Origin: Azospirillum lipoferum
Lineage (GTDB): Bacteria > Pseudomonadota > Alphaproteobacteria > Azospirillales > Azospirillaceae
Assembly (NCBI RefSeq): GCF_024170005.1
Contig: NZ_JALJXJ010000003.1
Span: 124,001-188,000, forward strand
Length of the DNA: 64,000 bases
Direction: 5' to 3'
Part shown: positions 8,086-16,793 of the stretch, one piece after another
Position numbering within the stretch: the first letter of the stretch is position 1
Layout of the letters: every line of letters begins with the position of its first letter
Notes under the pieces: generated by a model
The model's input: the letters and a program-made list of their open reading frames with translations, nothing else
The model's database searches: none
What the model was told of the DNA's origin: nothing
Position numbers and translations under genes: made by a program

Positions 8086-8340
8086 ATGCCGAAATTCGAC
8101 CTCTATGTCGTCCGGCCGAAGGAGGGATCGGCCACCATCACCGCGATTCCCGAGGAAAAACAGCAGGCGTCCCAGGCGGCGCTCCGCAATCTCAGCCGCT
8201 CCGGCTGCGTGGTGAAGTCCTTGGGCGGCATCGATCTGTCCTTCGTCAAGAAGTCGGAGGCGCAGATCAAGCTGGAACTGGCGGTGCGGCAGATGTTCGC
8301 CGCTTCCGCCTACAAACCGCCGGTGTCTATTGTCTGGTAG
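8086..8340 (+). CDS. Small conserved-looking hypothetical protein
   Basis: This is an 84-residue soluble protein beginning MPKFDLYVVRPKEGSATITA, with a mixed strand-helix pattern and a polar helical middle (EEKQQASQAALRNL). The ATG at 8086 is preferred over GTG at 8080 because GGAG lies 7 nt before it. No family is recognised. It lies 83 nt after the lipoprotein gene. Confidence 0.6.
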   Translation: MPKFDLYVVRPKEGSATITAIPEEKQQASQAALRNLSRSGCVVKSLGGIDLSFVKKSEAQIKLELAVRQMFAASAYKPPVSIVW

Positions 8341-8472
8341 CGGCCGTCTGGTGAAGACCGTCCGGTAGCGGCATGAGGCGAGCGGCCTTCGGGCGGGGGC
8401 GGCAGAAACTGCCCCCGTCCGCCGCGGCCATCGGCAAATCTGGCCGGAAAAATCTGGCCGGCAGACTCTGCC

Positions 8473-10365
8473 CTAAATTTCCAGCTGCATGCCCAGCTCG
8501 ACCACCCGGTTGGGCGGGATGCAGAAATACTCCGACGCGCTGGACGACAGCTTCGACAGGAAGATGAACAGCGGTTCCTGCCAGCGCGGCAGCCCGGCCT
8601 TGCCGTGGCTGCGGATCAGCGTCTCGCGGCTGACGAAATAGGTCGTTTCCATCGGCTCGAACGGCAGGCCGGGGATCCGCTTGGTCTCCAGCGCCAGCGG
8701 GATGTCCGGTTCATCCTTGAAGCCGAAATGGACGATCAGCCGGAAGAAACCGGCCGACAGCGCCTTCAGCTCGAAGCGCTGCTCGTCCGGCACATGCGGC
8801 ACATCCTCGATATCGACGGTCAGCAGCACGACGCGCTGGTGCAGCACTTTGTAGTGCTTCAGGCTGTGCAGCAGTCCCGGCGGCAGGCCACGCGGGTTGC
8901 CGGTGAGGAACACCGCGGTGCCGGGCACCCGCTGCACCGATCCGCTCTTCAACCGCTCCAGCAGCATGTCGAAGGGCAGCGCGTCCTCAGTCAGCCGCTT
9001 GCGCACCACCTCGCGGCCGCGCCGCCACGTCGCCATCAGCAGGAAGACCGCCGCACCAACCACCAGCGGGAACCAACCGCCCTCCTCCACCTTCACCAGA
9101 TTGGCCAGGAACAGCGCCATGTCGACGGTCAGGAACACCGCCAGCGCCAGCACCGCCTGCCACAGCTTCCAGCGGCCGAGCGAGCGCGCGACCTTGTAGG
9201 CCAGCAGCGTCGTCGCCACCATCGTGCCGGTCACCGCGATGCCGTAGGCGGCGGCGAGATTGCTGGAGGTCTGGAAGGTCAGCACCAGCAGGATGACGCC
9301 GGCCAGCAGCAGCCAGGTCAGCTGCGGCATGTAGATCTGGCCCTTCTCGTGCTCCGAGGTGTGCATCACCTCCATCCGCGGCAGATAGCGCAGATGCATC
9401 GCCTGCAAGGTCACCGAATAGGCACCGGAGATCACCGCCTGTCCGGCGATGATGGTGGCGGCGGTCGCCAGCAGCAGAAGCGGCACCTGCGCCCAGTCCG
9501 GCGCCAGATGGAAGAAGGGGTTCTCGATCGCTTCGGGTTCATGCAGCAGCAGGGCGCCCTGGCCGAAATAGCACAGCAGCAGCGACGGCAGCACGATGCT
9601 GTACCAGGCGCCGCGGATCGGCTTGCGGCCGAAATGCCCCATGTCGGCATAGAGCGCCTCCGCCCCCGTCACCGCCAGCACCACGGCCCCCAGCAGCAGG
9701 AAGCCGTGCCAGCCATGGTTGAACAGCATCTCCACCGCATGGCCGGGCCACACCGCCCCCAGCACGCCGGGATAGCGGACGATCTGCCCGAGCCCCAGCG
9801 CCGCCAGAGTCAGGAACCAGACCAGCATTACCGGACCGAACAGCTTGCCGACCTTCTCCGTCCCGAACCGCTGCAACACGAACAGCCCGACCAGGATGGT
9901 CAGCGTGATCGGAATGACGTAGCTGTCCAGGGCGGGGGCGACGACATGCAGCCCCTCCACCGCGCTCAGCACCGAAATGGCCGGGGTGATCAGGCTGTCG
10001 CCGTAGAACAGCGAGGCACCCATCACGCCGATCGCCATGACGACTCCGGTCCGCCGGTGCCCCGGCCGCATGCCGCGCAACGCCAGCGCGGTCAGCGCCA
10101 GGATGCCGCCTTCGCCCTGGTTGTCGGCGCGCATGATGAAGATGACGTACTTCACCGTCACCGTGATGATCAGCGCCCAGAAGATCAGCGACAGCACGCC
10201 CAGGATGACCTCGGGCACCAGCGGGAAGCCGCCGCCCTCGGTCAGGCATTCGCGCAGCGTGTAGAGCGGGCTGGTGCCGATGTCGCCATAGACGACACCC
10301 AGCGCCCCCAGCGCGAGCGCGCGCAGCTTCGCCGCATGCTCCCGCCCGTCCATGCTTGCTTCCAT
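8473..10365 (-). CDS. kup: Kup-family low-affinity potassium transporter
   Basis: This 630-residue protein has twelve predicted membrane segments and a cytoplasmic C-terminal domain, typical of Kup/HAK/KT proton-coupled K+ uptake. Signatures include GALGVVYGDIGTSPLY at the N-terminus, RADNQGEGGILAL, GDSLITPAISVLSAVEGL, and EALYADMGHFG. The C-terminal domain contains RVPGTAVFLTGNPRGLPPGLLHSLKHYKVLH. Two nearby starts exist (10365 and 10353). The protein probably imports K+ under acid or osmotic stress. The gene is monocistronic. Confidence 0.95.
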   Translation of the reverse strand: MEASMDGREHAAKLRALALGALGVVYGDIGTSPLYTLRECLTEGGGFPLVPEVILGVLSLIFWALIITVTVKYVIFIMRADNQGEGGILALTALALRGMRPGHRRTGVVMAIGVMGASLFYGDSLITPAISVLSAVEGLHVVAPALDSYVIPITLTILVGLFVLQRFGTEKVGKLFGPVMLVWFLTLAALGLGQIVRYPGVLGAVWPGHAVEMLFNHGWHGFLLLGAVVLAVTGAEALYADMGHFGRKPIRGAWYSIVLPSLLLCYFGQGALLLHEPEAIENPFFHLAPDWAQVPLLLLATAATIIAGQAVISGAYSVTLQAMHLRYLPRMEVMHTSEHEKGQIYMPQLTWLLLAGVILLVLTFQTSSNLAAAYGIAVTGTMVATTLLAYKVARSLGRWKLWQAVLALAVFLTVDMALFLANLVKVEEGGWFPLVVGAAVFLLMATWRRGREVVRKRLTEDALPFDMLLERLKSGSVQRVPGTAVFLTGNPRGLPPGLLHSLKHYKVLHQRVVLLTVDIEDVPHVPDEQRFELKALSAGFFRLIVHFGFKDEPDIPLALETKRIPGLPFEPMETTYFVSRETLIRSHGKAGLPRWQEPLFIFLSKLSSSASEYFCIPPNRVVELGMQLEI

Positions 10366-10570
10366 CCCCGGTCAGCTCCGATCGTTTCTACGCACAGCCA
10401 TGCCTAAGGTGGCTTGGCGTGACCACGCAAGCACCGAATGGCGAAACGCGCCACCGCCGCGACCGATCCCCCGTCATTTTCCCCGATGGGTTCAAAACGA
10501 TATAGGTTGGGCGCGGCACTCGGCACCGTTGCATCGGGGTCGAGGCCGTGCTTCCATCCTTGCGTGCACC

Positions 10571-11662
10571 ATGGACAGTCCCGAGCCGGCAGCCATGTCC
10601 AACGATTTCCTGTTCGCCTCGGACGAGTCCCCCACCCCGCAGGATGCCCCTGCCGGGACCGGCAATGCCCATCCTGTCGACCCGGCGGCGCCCCCCTGGC
10701 TGGTGCTGGTCGCCGATGACGAGCCGGAGGTGCATGCCGTCACCCGGCTGGCGCTCGCCCGGCTGCGCTTCCGCGGCCGTCCGGTCCGCCTCCTCGACTG
10801 CACCAGTGCGGCGGAGGCGGAACGCATCCTGCGCGCCACTCCGGACATCGCCGTCATCCTGCTCGACGTGGTGATGGAGACCGAGGATGCCGGATTGCAG
10901 CTGGTCCGCCGCATCCGCGAGGATCTGGGCAACCGCACCGTCCGAATCATCCTGCGCACCGGCCAGCCGGCCCGCGTGCCGGAGGAGGAACTGGTGCTCG
11001 CCTACGAGATCGACGGCTACACCGCGAAGACGGAGCTGACGGCGCGCCGGCTGTTCACCAGCGTGGTGACGGCGTTGCGCGCCTATGCCGATCTGGCCGA
11101 ATTGGAACGGCAACTCGCCGAACGCAGCCGCGCGCTGGAGGAGGCGACCGTCCGCCTGAACCGCATGGCGATGCTGGACCCGCTGACCGGCGTGTGGAAC
11201 CGCCGCCGCTTCCTGGAGCTGGCCGCGGCGGAACTGGCGCGGGCGCGGCGCTATGGCCGTCCTCTCGGCGTCTTCCTGATCGATCTCGACGGCTTCAAGG
11301 CGGTCAACGACGCCTATGGCAACGCCATCGGCGACGCGGTGCTGCGCGGGGTGGTGAAGCGGGTCCGGGCAGCGTTGCGCATCTCCGACCACATCGCCCG
11401 GTCCGGCGGCGAGGAATTCGTCGTACTCCTGCCGGAAACCGACAGTGCCGGCGCCATCGTGGTGGCGGAACGGGTGCGCGCCGCCCTGGCCGACAGCCCG
11501 ATCCTGGTGGAGGAGCGGGCGATTTCCGTCACCGCCTGCATCGGCGTCGCCAACTGGCTGCCCGGCGAGCCAGGCGTCGAGCAGACCCTGCACCGCGCCG
11601 AACACGCGCTGCACGCCGCCAAGCAGGCCGGCCGCAACCGGGTCGAACGCGCAACGGGGTGA
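10571..11662 (+). CDS. Response regulator with GGDEF (diguanylate cyclase) output
   Basis: This 363-residue cytoplasmic signalling protein has a receiver domain (about 43-165) with the acidic pair Asp49-Asp50, phospho-acceptor Asp99 in VILLDVVM, the conserved Thr in LRTGQP, and Lys in TAKTEL. A coiled linker follows, then a GGDEF domain. The catalytic signature is GGEEF (279-283), which is active in other cyclases. RISD (270-273), five residues upstream, is the inhibitory I-site for c-di-GMP. No histidine kinase gene adjoins it. The start is uncertain: ATG at 10571 was chosen, ATG at 10595 is possible, and neither has a clear ribosome site. Confidence 0.9.
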   Translation: MDSPEPAAMSNDFLFASDESPTPQDAPAGTGNAHPVDPAAPPWLVLVADDEPEVHAVTRLALARLRFRGRPVRLLDCTSAAEAERILRATPDIAVILLDVVMETEDAGLQLVRRIREDLGNRTVRIILRTGQPARVPEEELVLAYEIDGYTAKTELTARRLFTSVVTALRAYADLAELERQLAERSRALEEATVRLNRMAMLDPLTGVWNRRRFLELAAAELARARRYGRPLGVFLIDLDGFKAVNDAYGNAIGDAVLRGVVKRVRAALRISDHIARSGGEEFVVLLPETDSAGAIVVAERVRAALADSPILVEERAISVTACIGVANWLPGEPGVEQTLHRAEHALHAAKQAGRNRVERATG

Positions 11663-11797
11663 GGCCACTACGCACCCCACCCGCATCTTTCCTGTCTAAT
11701 CTCGTTACAGCGCCGCGATTGAACGGCGGCAAGCCAGGGGTTACTCCTATCGCTGGAGACATCCAACCGGATGGCATTCCCGATCGGGGGTTCGCAC

Positions 11798-12364
11798 ATG
11801 TGGCAGGACTACACCAACGCGCTGATCACCGCCTTCGGGCTGGCCGGGCTGGGATTCGGCATCGGCAAGCTCGTCATCGTGATGGGCGAGCGCGCGATCG
11901 AACGCCGGCACGGGTCGGAGGGAGTGCGCGACGTCATCGCCCGCCGCGCCAAGCTGGAGACCAAGTTCGAAGCCCGCCGCGGCGACCGCGTGCAAGAGCT
12001 GAAGGAACTGGACGGCGCGGTGGAGGATGTTCTGCGCCGCCGCAAGGTGATGGAACGTCAGGTCGAGGACGCACGCCAGTCCGGCGAACGGCTGGTCCGC
12101 CTGATCGGCGAGGAGGTCCAGGGCAGCCCCTGCTACGTCGCCATGGTCGTGAACAAATATGTCGGCACCGGCGGCGCCCAGCAGAGCCAACACGCGCTGA
12201 TCGACCCCAGCTGGGCCCAGCCGCAGATGATCGAGGTATGGGCCCGCTCGATGGCGGAGGCACGGACGGAGATCGAGCGGCGCTACCCGCCCGCCTTCGG
12301 CTATGCCGTGACGCGGATGCAGGAATTCCTGTCCGCCGACGCCCCCGTCGCCAAGGCCAGTTGA
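11798..12364 (+). CDS. Uncharacterised protein with N-terminal membrane segment and coiled coil
   Basis: The 188 residues begin MWQDYTNALITAFGLAGLGFGIGKLVIVMGERA, probably one membrane segment. A charged helical stretch follows (about 30-110; RRAKLETKFEARRGDRVQELKEL, DVLRRRKVMERQVEDARQ), which should form a coiled coil. The start at 11798 has GGGGG 7 nt upstream; an in-frame ATG at 11771 is an alternative. It is followed after 25 nt by a similarly built gene, so the two probably act together. No family name is recognised. Confidence 0.65.
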   Translation: MWQDYTNALITAFGLAGLGFGIGKLVIVMGERAIERRHGSEGVRDVIARRAKLETKFEARRGDRVQELKELDGAVEDVLRRRKVMERQVEDARQSGERLVRLIGEEVQGSPCYVAMVVNKYVGTGGAQQSQHALIDPSWAQPQMIEVWARSMAEARTEIERRYPPAFGYAVTRMQEFLSADAPVAKAS

Positions 12365-12389
12365 GATCCCCGTCGAAAGCGGACACGCC

Positions 12390-12911
12390 ATGGACAGCAT
12401 GCCTTACATCTTCGCCGGTCTGGTCGGCCTCGCTTCTCTGGCGGTGTCGCTGCTGCTGGCGCTGCGCCGCCTGAAGACGTCGGAGGAGCGGATCGCCACC
12501 GCCGTCTCGCGCAAGCAGGCGCAGGTGGAGCGGATCAAGAAGATCGCCCGCGTCACGCTGCAACAGGCCCGCGACCTGCGCGACGCCCGCCGCCGCAAGG
12601 CGATGGCCGATCTGGGCTGCGAGGATCTGGAACAGCGTCTGAAGGCCGCCGGCGCCGGCGACCGCCGCATCTATGTGCTGGACGATCGCCGCACCCAGAA
12701 GGACCAGGGCTGGCTTCTGCGGGTGGTCAACATCGAATACGCCTCCCGCGTCAACGGCAACCTCACCCCCACCGCGCTCGACGGCTGGAAGCGCGGCCGG
12801 CGTTTCCTGGTTTATGCGTTGGACGAGAAGAAGGCCCGTGAAAAGGTCAACGCCCGCTTCCCCGAGAACAAGGGCTTCACGGTCATGGGCACAGAGTCCT
12901 ATCTGGGGTAG
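12390..12911 (+). CDS. Uncharacterised membrane-anchored coiled-coil protein
   Basis: The 173 residues start with a hydrophobic segment (about 5-25; YIFAGLVGLASLAVSLLLAL). A long basic helix follows (RRLKTSEERIATAVSRKQAQVERIKKIARV, ARRRKAMADL), then a compact C-terminal domain with YVLDDRRTQKDQGWLLRVVNIEYA and RRFLVYALDEKKAREKVNARFP. The layout matches the preceding gene: a single membrane anchor and a cytoplasmic coiled coil. Function unknown. Confidence 0.65.
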   Translation: MDSMPYIFAGLVGLASLAVSLLLALRRLKTSEERIATAVSRKQAQVERIKKIARVTLQQARDLRDARRRKAMADLGCEDLEQRLKAAGAGDRRIYVLDDRRTQKDQGWLLRVVNIEYASRVNGNLTPTALDGWKRGRRFLVYALDEKKAREKVNARFPENKGFTVMGTESYLG

Positions 12912-12915
12912 ATGT

Positions 12916-12930
12916 GTTCATGACGGGTTT
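12916..12930 (+). promoter_or_regulatory. LexA box (GTTC-N7-GTTT) upstream of dnaE2
   Basis: GTTC (12916-12919), seven bases, then GTTT (12927-12930) matches the alphaproteobacterial LexA site GTTC-N7-GTTC at seven of eight defined positions. It lies about 85 nt upstream of dnaE2, a gene known to be SOS-induced in this class. Confidence 0.55.
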
Positions 12931-13015
12931 ATCCCCGCCACAATAATGACATCAATCCCATTACCAGACTATCATCCCCGTGCGCATCCATCCGCCAGCG
13001 CCGGGGAGCCTTGCC

Positions 13016-16000
13016 ATGATCCGTTACGCCGAACTGCAGGTCGCCACCAGCTTCAGCTTTCTGGAGGGGGCGTCGCAGCCTGACGAGCTGGCGATGACGG
13101 CGGCGGCGCTGGGTCTGGCGGCGGTGGGGGTGACGGACCGCAATTCGCTGGCCGGCGTGGTGCAGATGCATGCGGCGGCCAAGAAGTTCGGCCTTCGGGT
13201 ATTGATCGGCTGCCGCCTGGACCTGACCGACGCCGACAGCCTGCTGGCCTACCCGACCGACCGCGCCGCCTACGCCCGGCTGTCGCGCCTGCTGACGCTG
13301 GGCAAGATGCGGGCGCCGAAGGGCGAATGCTTCATCGCCCGCACCGACGTGCTGGCCCATGCCGAAGGCATGCTGTTCCTGCTGCTCGGCCCCAACCAGC
13401 GTGACGAGTCGTTCCTGCGCGAGTTGCGCGCCTGGCGCAGCGGGCTGGCGCGCGGGCAGCTCTACCTGGCGGCGAGCCACCGCTACCAGGGCGACGATTC
13501 CCGGCGGCTGCGCTGGCTGGCCGGGCTGGGAGAGGCGGAGGGGGTGCCGCTGGTCGCCACCAACGACGTGCTCTATCACGGCGCCGGGCGGCGGGCGCTG
13601 GCCGATGTGATGACCTGCATCCGCCACCACACCACCATCGACGAGGCCGGCTGGCGGTTGTCCGCCAATGCCGAGCGCCACCTGAAACCGGCCGTCGAGA
13701 TGATGCGCCTGTTCCGCGACCATCCCGACGCCGTCGCCCGGACGCTGGAGATCGCCGAGGCCTGCCGCTTCTCGCTGGACGAACTGCGCTATGAATATCC
13801 CGACGAGGTGGCGGAGGGCCGCGACCCGCAGGACACGCTGGTCGCCCTGACCTGGGACGGAGCGGCCAAGCGGTATCCATCCGACCGGTTCCCCGGCGGC
13901 ATTCCCGATGCGGTGCACCGGACGGTGGAGCGCGAACTGGCCCTGATCGCCGAGCGGCGCTACGCCCCTTACTTCCTGACCGTCCACGACATCGTCCAAT
14001 TCGCCAGGGAACAGGACATCCTGTGCCAGGGCCGCGGCAGCGCCGCCAACTCCGCCGTCTGCTATTGCCTGGGCATCACCTCGGTCGATCCCACCGAGGT
14101 CGATCTGCTGTTCGAGCGCTTCATCTCCAGCGCCCGCGGCGAGCCGCCGGACATCGACGTCGATTTCGAACATGAAAAGCGCGAGGAGGTGATCCAGTAC
14201 ATCTACAGGAAATACGGCCGCGCCCGCGCCGGCCTGACCGCCACCGTCATCCGCTACCGCGCCCGCAGCGCCCTGCGCGAGGTCGGCAAGGCGATGGGGC
14301 TGTCGGCCGATCTGGTGGCGCGGCTGACCGGCTCGATCTGGGGCTGGAGCGGCCAGGGGGTGGACGAGGAGCGCGCCCGCAAGCTCGGCGTCGACCCGGA
14401 CGACCCGAGACTCAAGCGCACGCTGGAGCTTGCCCACGAGCTGATCGGCTTCCCGCGCCATCTGTCGCAGCATGTCGGCGGCTTCGTCATCACCCGCGGC
14501 CCCTTGTCCGACCTCTGCCCGGTCGCCAACGCGGCGATGGAGGACCGCACCACCATCGAGTGGGACAAGGACGACATCGACGCGCTGGGCATCCTGAAGG
14601 TCGACGTGCTGGCGCTGGGCATGCTGACCTGCGTCCATCGCGCCTTCGACCTGATCGAACAGGTGCATGGGACGCGCTGGGCTCTCGCCACCCTGCCCCA
14701 GGGCGATCCGGCGGTTTACGAGATGCTGGGACGGGCCGACAGCCTGGGCGTCTTCCAGGTCGAAAGCCGCGCCCAGATGAGCATGCTGCCCCGGCTGAAG
14801 CCCAAGACGTTCTACGATCTGGTGATCGAGGTCGCCATCGTCCGCCCCGGCCCGATCCAGGGCGGCATGGTCCATCCCTACCTGCGCCGCCGCAGCAAAG
14901 TGGAGCCGGTGACTTATCCGATGCCGGAGCTGAAACCGGTCCTCCACAGGACGCTGGGCGTCCCGCTGTTCCAGGAACAGGCGATGAAGGTCGCCATGGT
15001 CGGCGCCGGCTTCACCGCCGAGGAGGCCGACCAGCTGCGCCGCGCCATGGCGGCCTTCCGCAAGACCGGACAGGTCCAGCTGTTCCGCGACAAGTTCATC
15101 GCCGGCATGACCGCCAAAGGCTGCGACCCCGCCTTCGCCGAGCGCTGCTTCAAGCAGATCGAGGGGTTCGGCGAATATGGCTTCCCGGAAAGCCACGCCG
15201 CCAGCTTCGCGTTGCTGGTCTATGTCTCCGCCTGGATCAAGCACCACCACCCCGCCATCTTCGCCGCCGCCCTGCTGAACAGCCAGCCAATGGGCTTCTA
15301 CGCCCCCGCCCAGATCGTCCGCGACGCGCGGGAGCATGGCGTGACGGTGCTGCCGCCGGACGTGAATCTGTCGGGATGGGATTGCACCATCGAACCCCAG
15401 GACCAATCCCTTCTCCCCCCCGGGGAGAAGGTTAGGATGAGGGGGTTCGGCGCAGCCGAAGAGATCCTCCCCGCGGATCCCCCTCACCCCGACCCTCTCC
15501 CCGGGGGGGAGAGGGGGAAAAGCCTCTCCCTCCGCCTGGGTCTCCGCCTCATCAAGGGCTTCACCCCGGAGCACGCCGAGTCCCTCGTCCTTTCCCGCGC
15601 CGACGGCTACCGCGATCCTTACGACCTGTGGCGCCGTGCCCGTCTGCCGGTCGCGGCGCTGGAAAAGCTCGCCAAGGCCGATGCCTTCCGCTCCGTCGGG
15701 CTCGATCGCCGGGCGGCGCTGTGGGCGGTGCGGGCACTGGGCGACCAGCCGCTGCCACTGTTCGCGAGACTCGACGGCCCGATGGCGGAAGAACCCGAAG
15801 CCCCGCTGCCCGCCATGGCGCTGGGCGAGCATGTGGTGATGGATTACGGCAGCCTGTCCCTGTCGCTGAAGGCCCACCCGCTGGCGCTGCTGCGCGACGG
15901 CCTGCCCAACGTCACCCCGGCGGAGCGGCTGGCCCAGACGCGCGACGGCCGGCGCCTGACCACCGCCGGCCTCGTCCTGGTGCGCCAGCGGCCAGGGAGC

Positions 16001-16261
16001 GCCGAAGGCGTCGTCTTCCTCACCCTGGAGGACGAGACTGGAATCACCAACCTCGTCGTCATGCCCGACGCCTTCGAAACCTTCCGCCGCCCGATCATGA
16101 CCGCCCGGATGCTGGCCGCCACCGGCCGGGTGCAGAAACACGACGGTGTCGTGCATCTGCGCGTGGAATCGCTGATCGACCTGACCCACCGGCTGGCCGA
16201 GCTGACCGGCGAGAACCGCCCGGCAGCCGGCCCCTTCCCCAAGGGCCGCAATTTTCATTGA
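13016..16261 (+). CDS. dnaE2: Error-prone DNA polymerase DnaE2 (ImuC)
   Basis: This is the C-family translesion polymerase that acts with ImuA and ImuB in damage-induced mutagenesis. The 1,081 residues comprise an N-terminal PHP domain (MIRYAELQVATSFSFLEGAS, VGVTDRNSLAGVVQMH), palm and fingers with the catalytic acids in DIDVDF (379-384), GRGSAANS, FQVESRAQMSMLPRLKP, and FGEYGFPESHAASFALLVYVSAWIKHHHP, and a C-terminal OB fold. GGGGAG lies 7 nt before the ATG. About 36 codons (15408-15515, residues ~798-833) are a palindromic repeat inserted in frame between SGWDCTIEP and LRLGLRLIKGF. imuA and imuB are not adjacent. A LexA-like box lies upstream. Confidence 0.94.
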   Translation: MIRYAELQVATSFSFLEGASQPDELAMTAAALGLAAVGVTDRNSLAGVVQMHAAAKKFGLRVLIGCRLDLTDADSLLAYPTDRAAYARLSRLLTLGKMRAPKGECFIARTDVLAHAEGMLFLLLGPNQRDESFLRELRAWRSGLARGQLYLAASHRYQGDDSRRLRWLAGLGEAEGVPLVATNDVLYHGAGRRALADVMTCIRHHTTIDEAGWRLSANAERHLKPAVEMMRLFRDHPDAVARTLEIAEACRFSLDELRYEYPDEVAEGRDPQDTLVALTWDGAAKRYPSDRFPGGIPDAVHRTVERELALIAERRYAPYFLTVHDIVQFAREQDILCQGRGSAANSAVCYCLGITSVDPTEVDLLFERFISSARGEPPDIDVDFEHEKREEVIQYIYRKYGRARAGLTATVIRYRARSALREVGKAMGLSADLVARLTGSIWGWSGQGVDEERARKLGVDPDDPRLKRTLELAHELIGFPRHLSQHVGGFVITRGPLSDLCPVANAAMEDRTTIEWDKDDIDALGILKVDVLALGMLTCVHRAFDLIEQVHGTRWALATLPQGDPAVYEMLGRADSLGVFQVESRAQMSMLPRLKPKTFYDLVIEVAIVRPGPIQGGMVHPYLRRRSKVEPVTYPMPELKPVLHRTLGVPLFQEQAMKVAMVGAGFTAEEADQLRRAMAAFRKTGQVQLFRDKFIAGMTAKGCDPAFAERCFKQIEGFGEYGFPESHAASFALLVYVSAWIKHHHPAIFAAALLNSQPMGFYAPAQIVRDAREHGVTVLPPDVNLSGWDCTIEPQDQSLLPPGEKVRMRGFGAAEEILPADPPHPDPLPGGERGKSLSLRLGLRLIKGFTPEHAESLVLSRADGYRDPYDLWRRARLPVAALEKLAKADAFRSVGLDRRAALWAVRALGDQPLPLFARLDGPMAEEPEAPLPAMALGEHVVMDYGSLSLSLKAHPLALLRDGLPNVTPAERLAQTRDGRRLTTAGLVLVRQRPGSAEGVVFLTLEDETGITNLVVMPDAFETFRRPIMTARMLAATGRVQKHDGVVHLRVESLIDLTHRLAELTGENRPAAGPFPKGRNFH
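15408..15515. repeat. 108-bp mosaic palindromic element inside dnaE2
   Basis: The element contains an outer hairpin CCTTCTCCCC/GGGGAGAAGG (15409-15418 and 15422-15431). It also contains TTCGGC/GCCGAA (15446-15451 and 15455-15460), GATCC/GGATC (15463-15467 and 15475-15479), and CCCTCTCCCC/GGGGAGAGGG (15493-15502 and 15506-15515). A long-range near match pairs GGATGAGGGGG with CCCCCTCACCC. It is translated in frame as LLPPGEKVRMRGFG...PHPDPLPGGERG. Its 3' palindrome is shared with repeats at 6215-6248 and 25079-25099. Confidence 0.88.
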
Positions 16262-16295
16262 AGGGGCCGGCCATTTTAATTCGGCCAACCGATTG

Positions 16296-16384
16296 CTCCT
16301 GACATCACGCTGTCAGGAGGGGGTGTGCTATCAAGGGGGCGTGCCGGCACGAACCACGAACATCCCTCTCCCTTCTGTCAGGAG
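16296..16384 (+). promoter_or_regulatory. Palindrome plus repeated half-site, candidate operator of the VOC-WYL operon
   Basis: CTCCTGACA (16296-16304) and TGTCAGGAG (16311-16319) form a perfect 9-bp inverted repeat with a 6-nt centre. The half-site TGTCAGGAG recurs exactly at 16376-16384, where its GGAG is also the ribosome-binding site of the VOC gene (8 nt before ATG). This arrangement suggests autorepression by the WYL regulator encoded in the same operon. The palindrome could instead help end dnaE2 transcription. Confidence 0.5.
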
Positions 16385-16392
16385 CCACTCCG

Positions 16393-16770
16393 ATGAACAT
16401 CCCGCACGTCGTCACCTGGTTCGAGATTCCCGTCACCGACCTCGCCCGCGCCGTCCGCTTCTACGAGACCGTCTTCGCCATCAAGATGGTGCAGGAGCCC
16501 TGCCCCAGCGGCGTGACCATGGCCATCTTCCCGGCCGAGGGCACCGCCGTGAAGGGCTGCCTGATCCAGCATGAGGGCTGCAACCCCAGCGCCGACGGCA
16601 CCACCGTCTACCTGAACGGCGGCGACGACCTGTCCGCCCCGCTGGCCCGTGCCGAGCAGGCCGGCGCCCGCATCCTCGTGCCGAAGACGCTGATCACCCC
16701 CGAAATCGGCTATTTCGCCCAGCTCATCGACAGCGAGGGCAACCGCATCGGCCTCTATTCGATGCACTGA
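16393..16770 (+). CDS. VOC-superfamily (glyoxalase/bleomycin-resistance fold) protein
   Basis: This 125-residue protein has the two beta-alpha-beta-beta-beta modules of the vicinal oxygen chelate fold. It begins VVTWFEIPVTDLARAVRFYETVF and ends YFAQLIDSEGNRIGLYSMH, as in many small VOC enzymes. The substrate cannot be inferred; related proteins are isomerases, dioxygenases or drug-binding proteins. It lies 23 nt before a WYL-domain regulator in the same direction, a very common pairing, so it is probably controlled by that regulator. Confidence 0.88.
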   Translation: MNIPHVVTWFEIPVTDLARAVRFYETVFAIKMVQEPCPSGVTMAIFPAEGTAVKGCLIQHEGCNPSADGTTVYLNGGDDLSAPLARAEQAGARILVPKTLITPEIGYFAQLIDSEGNRIGLYSMH

Positions 16771-16793
16771 TCCTTCCTGCCGGAACCGCCGCC

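Noticed and set aside
8440..8470. Direct repeat ATCTGGCCGG near the kup stop codon
   Set aside because: Only two short copies without a T tract or symmetry; not enough to call a terminator or operator.
12929..16288. 1,119-codon open frame on the minus strand opposite dnaE2
   Set aside because: It is antisense to a clear polymerase gene, is rich in Gly, Arg, His, Gln and Ala typical of GC-rich shadow frames, and has no domain.
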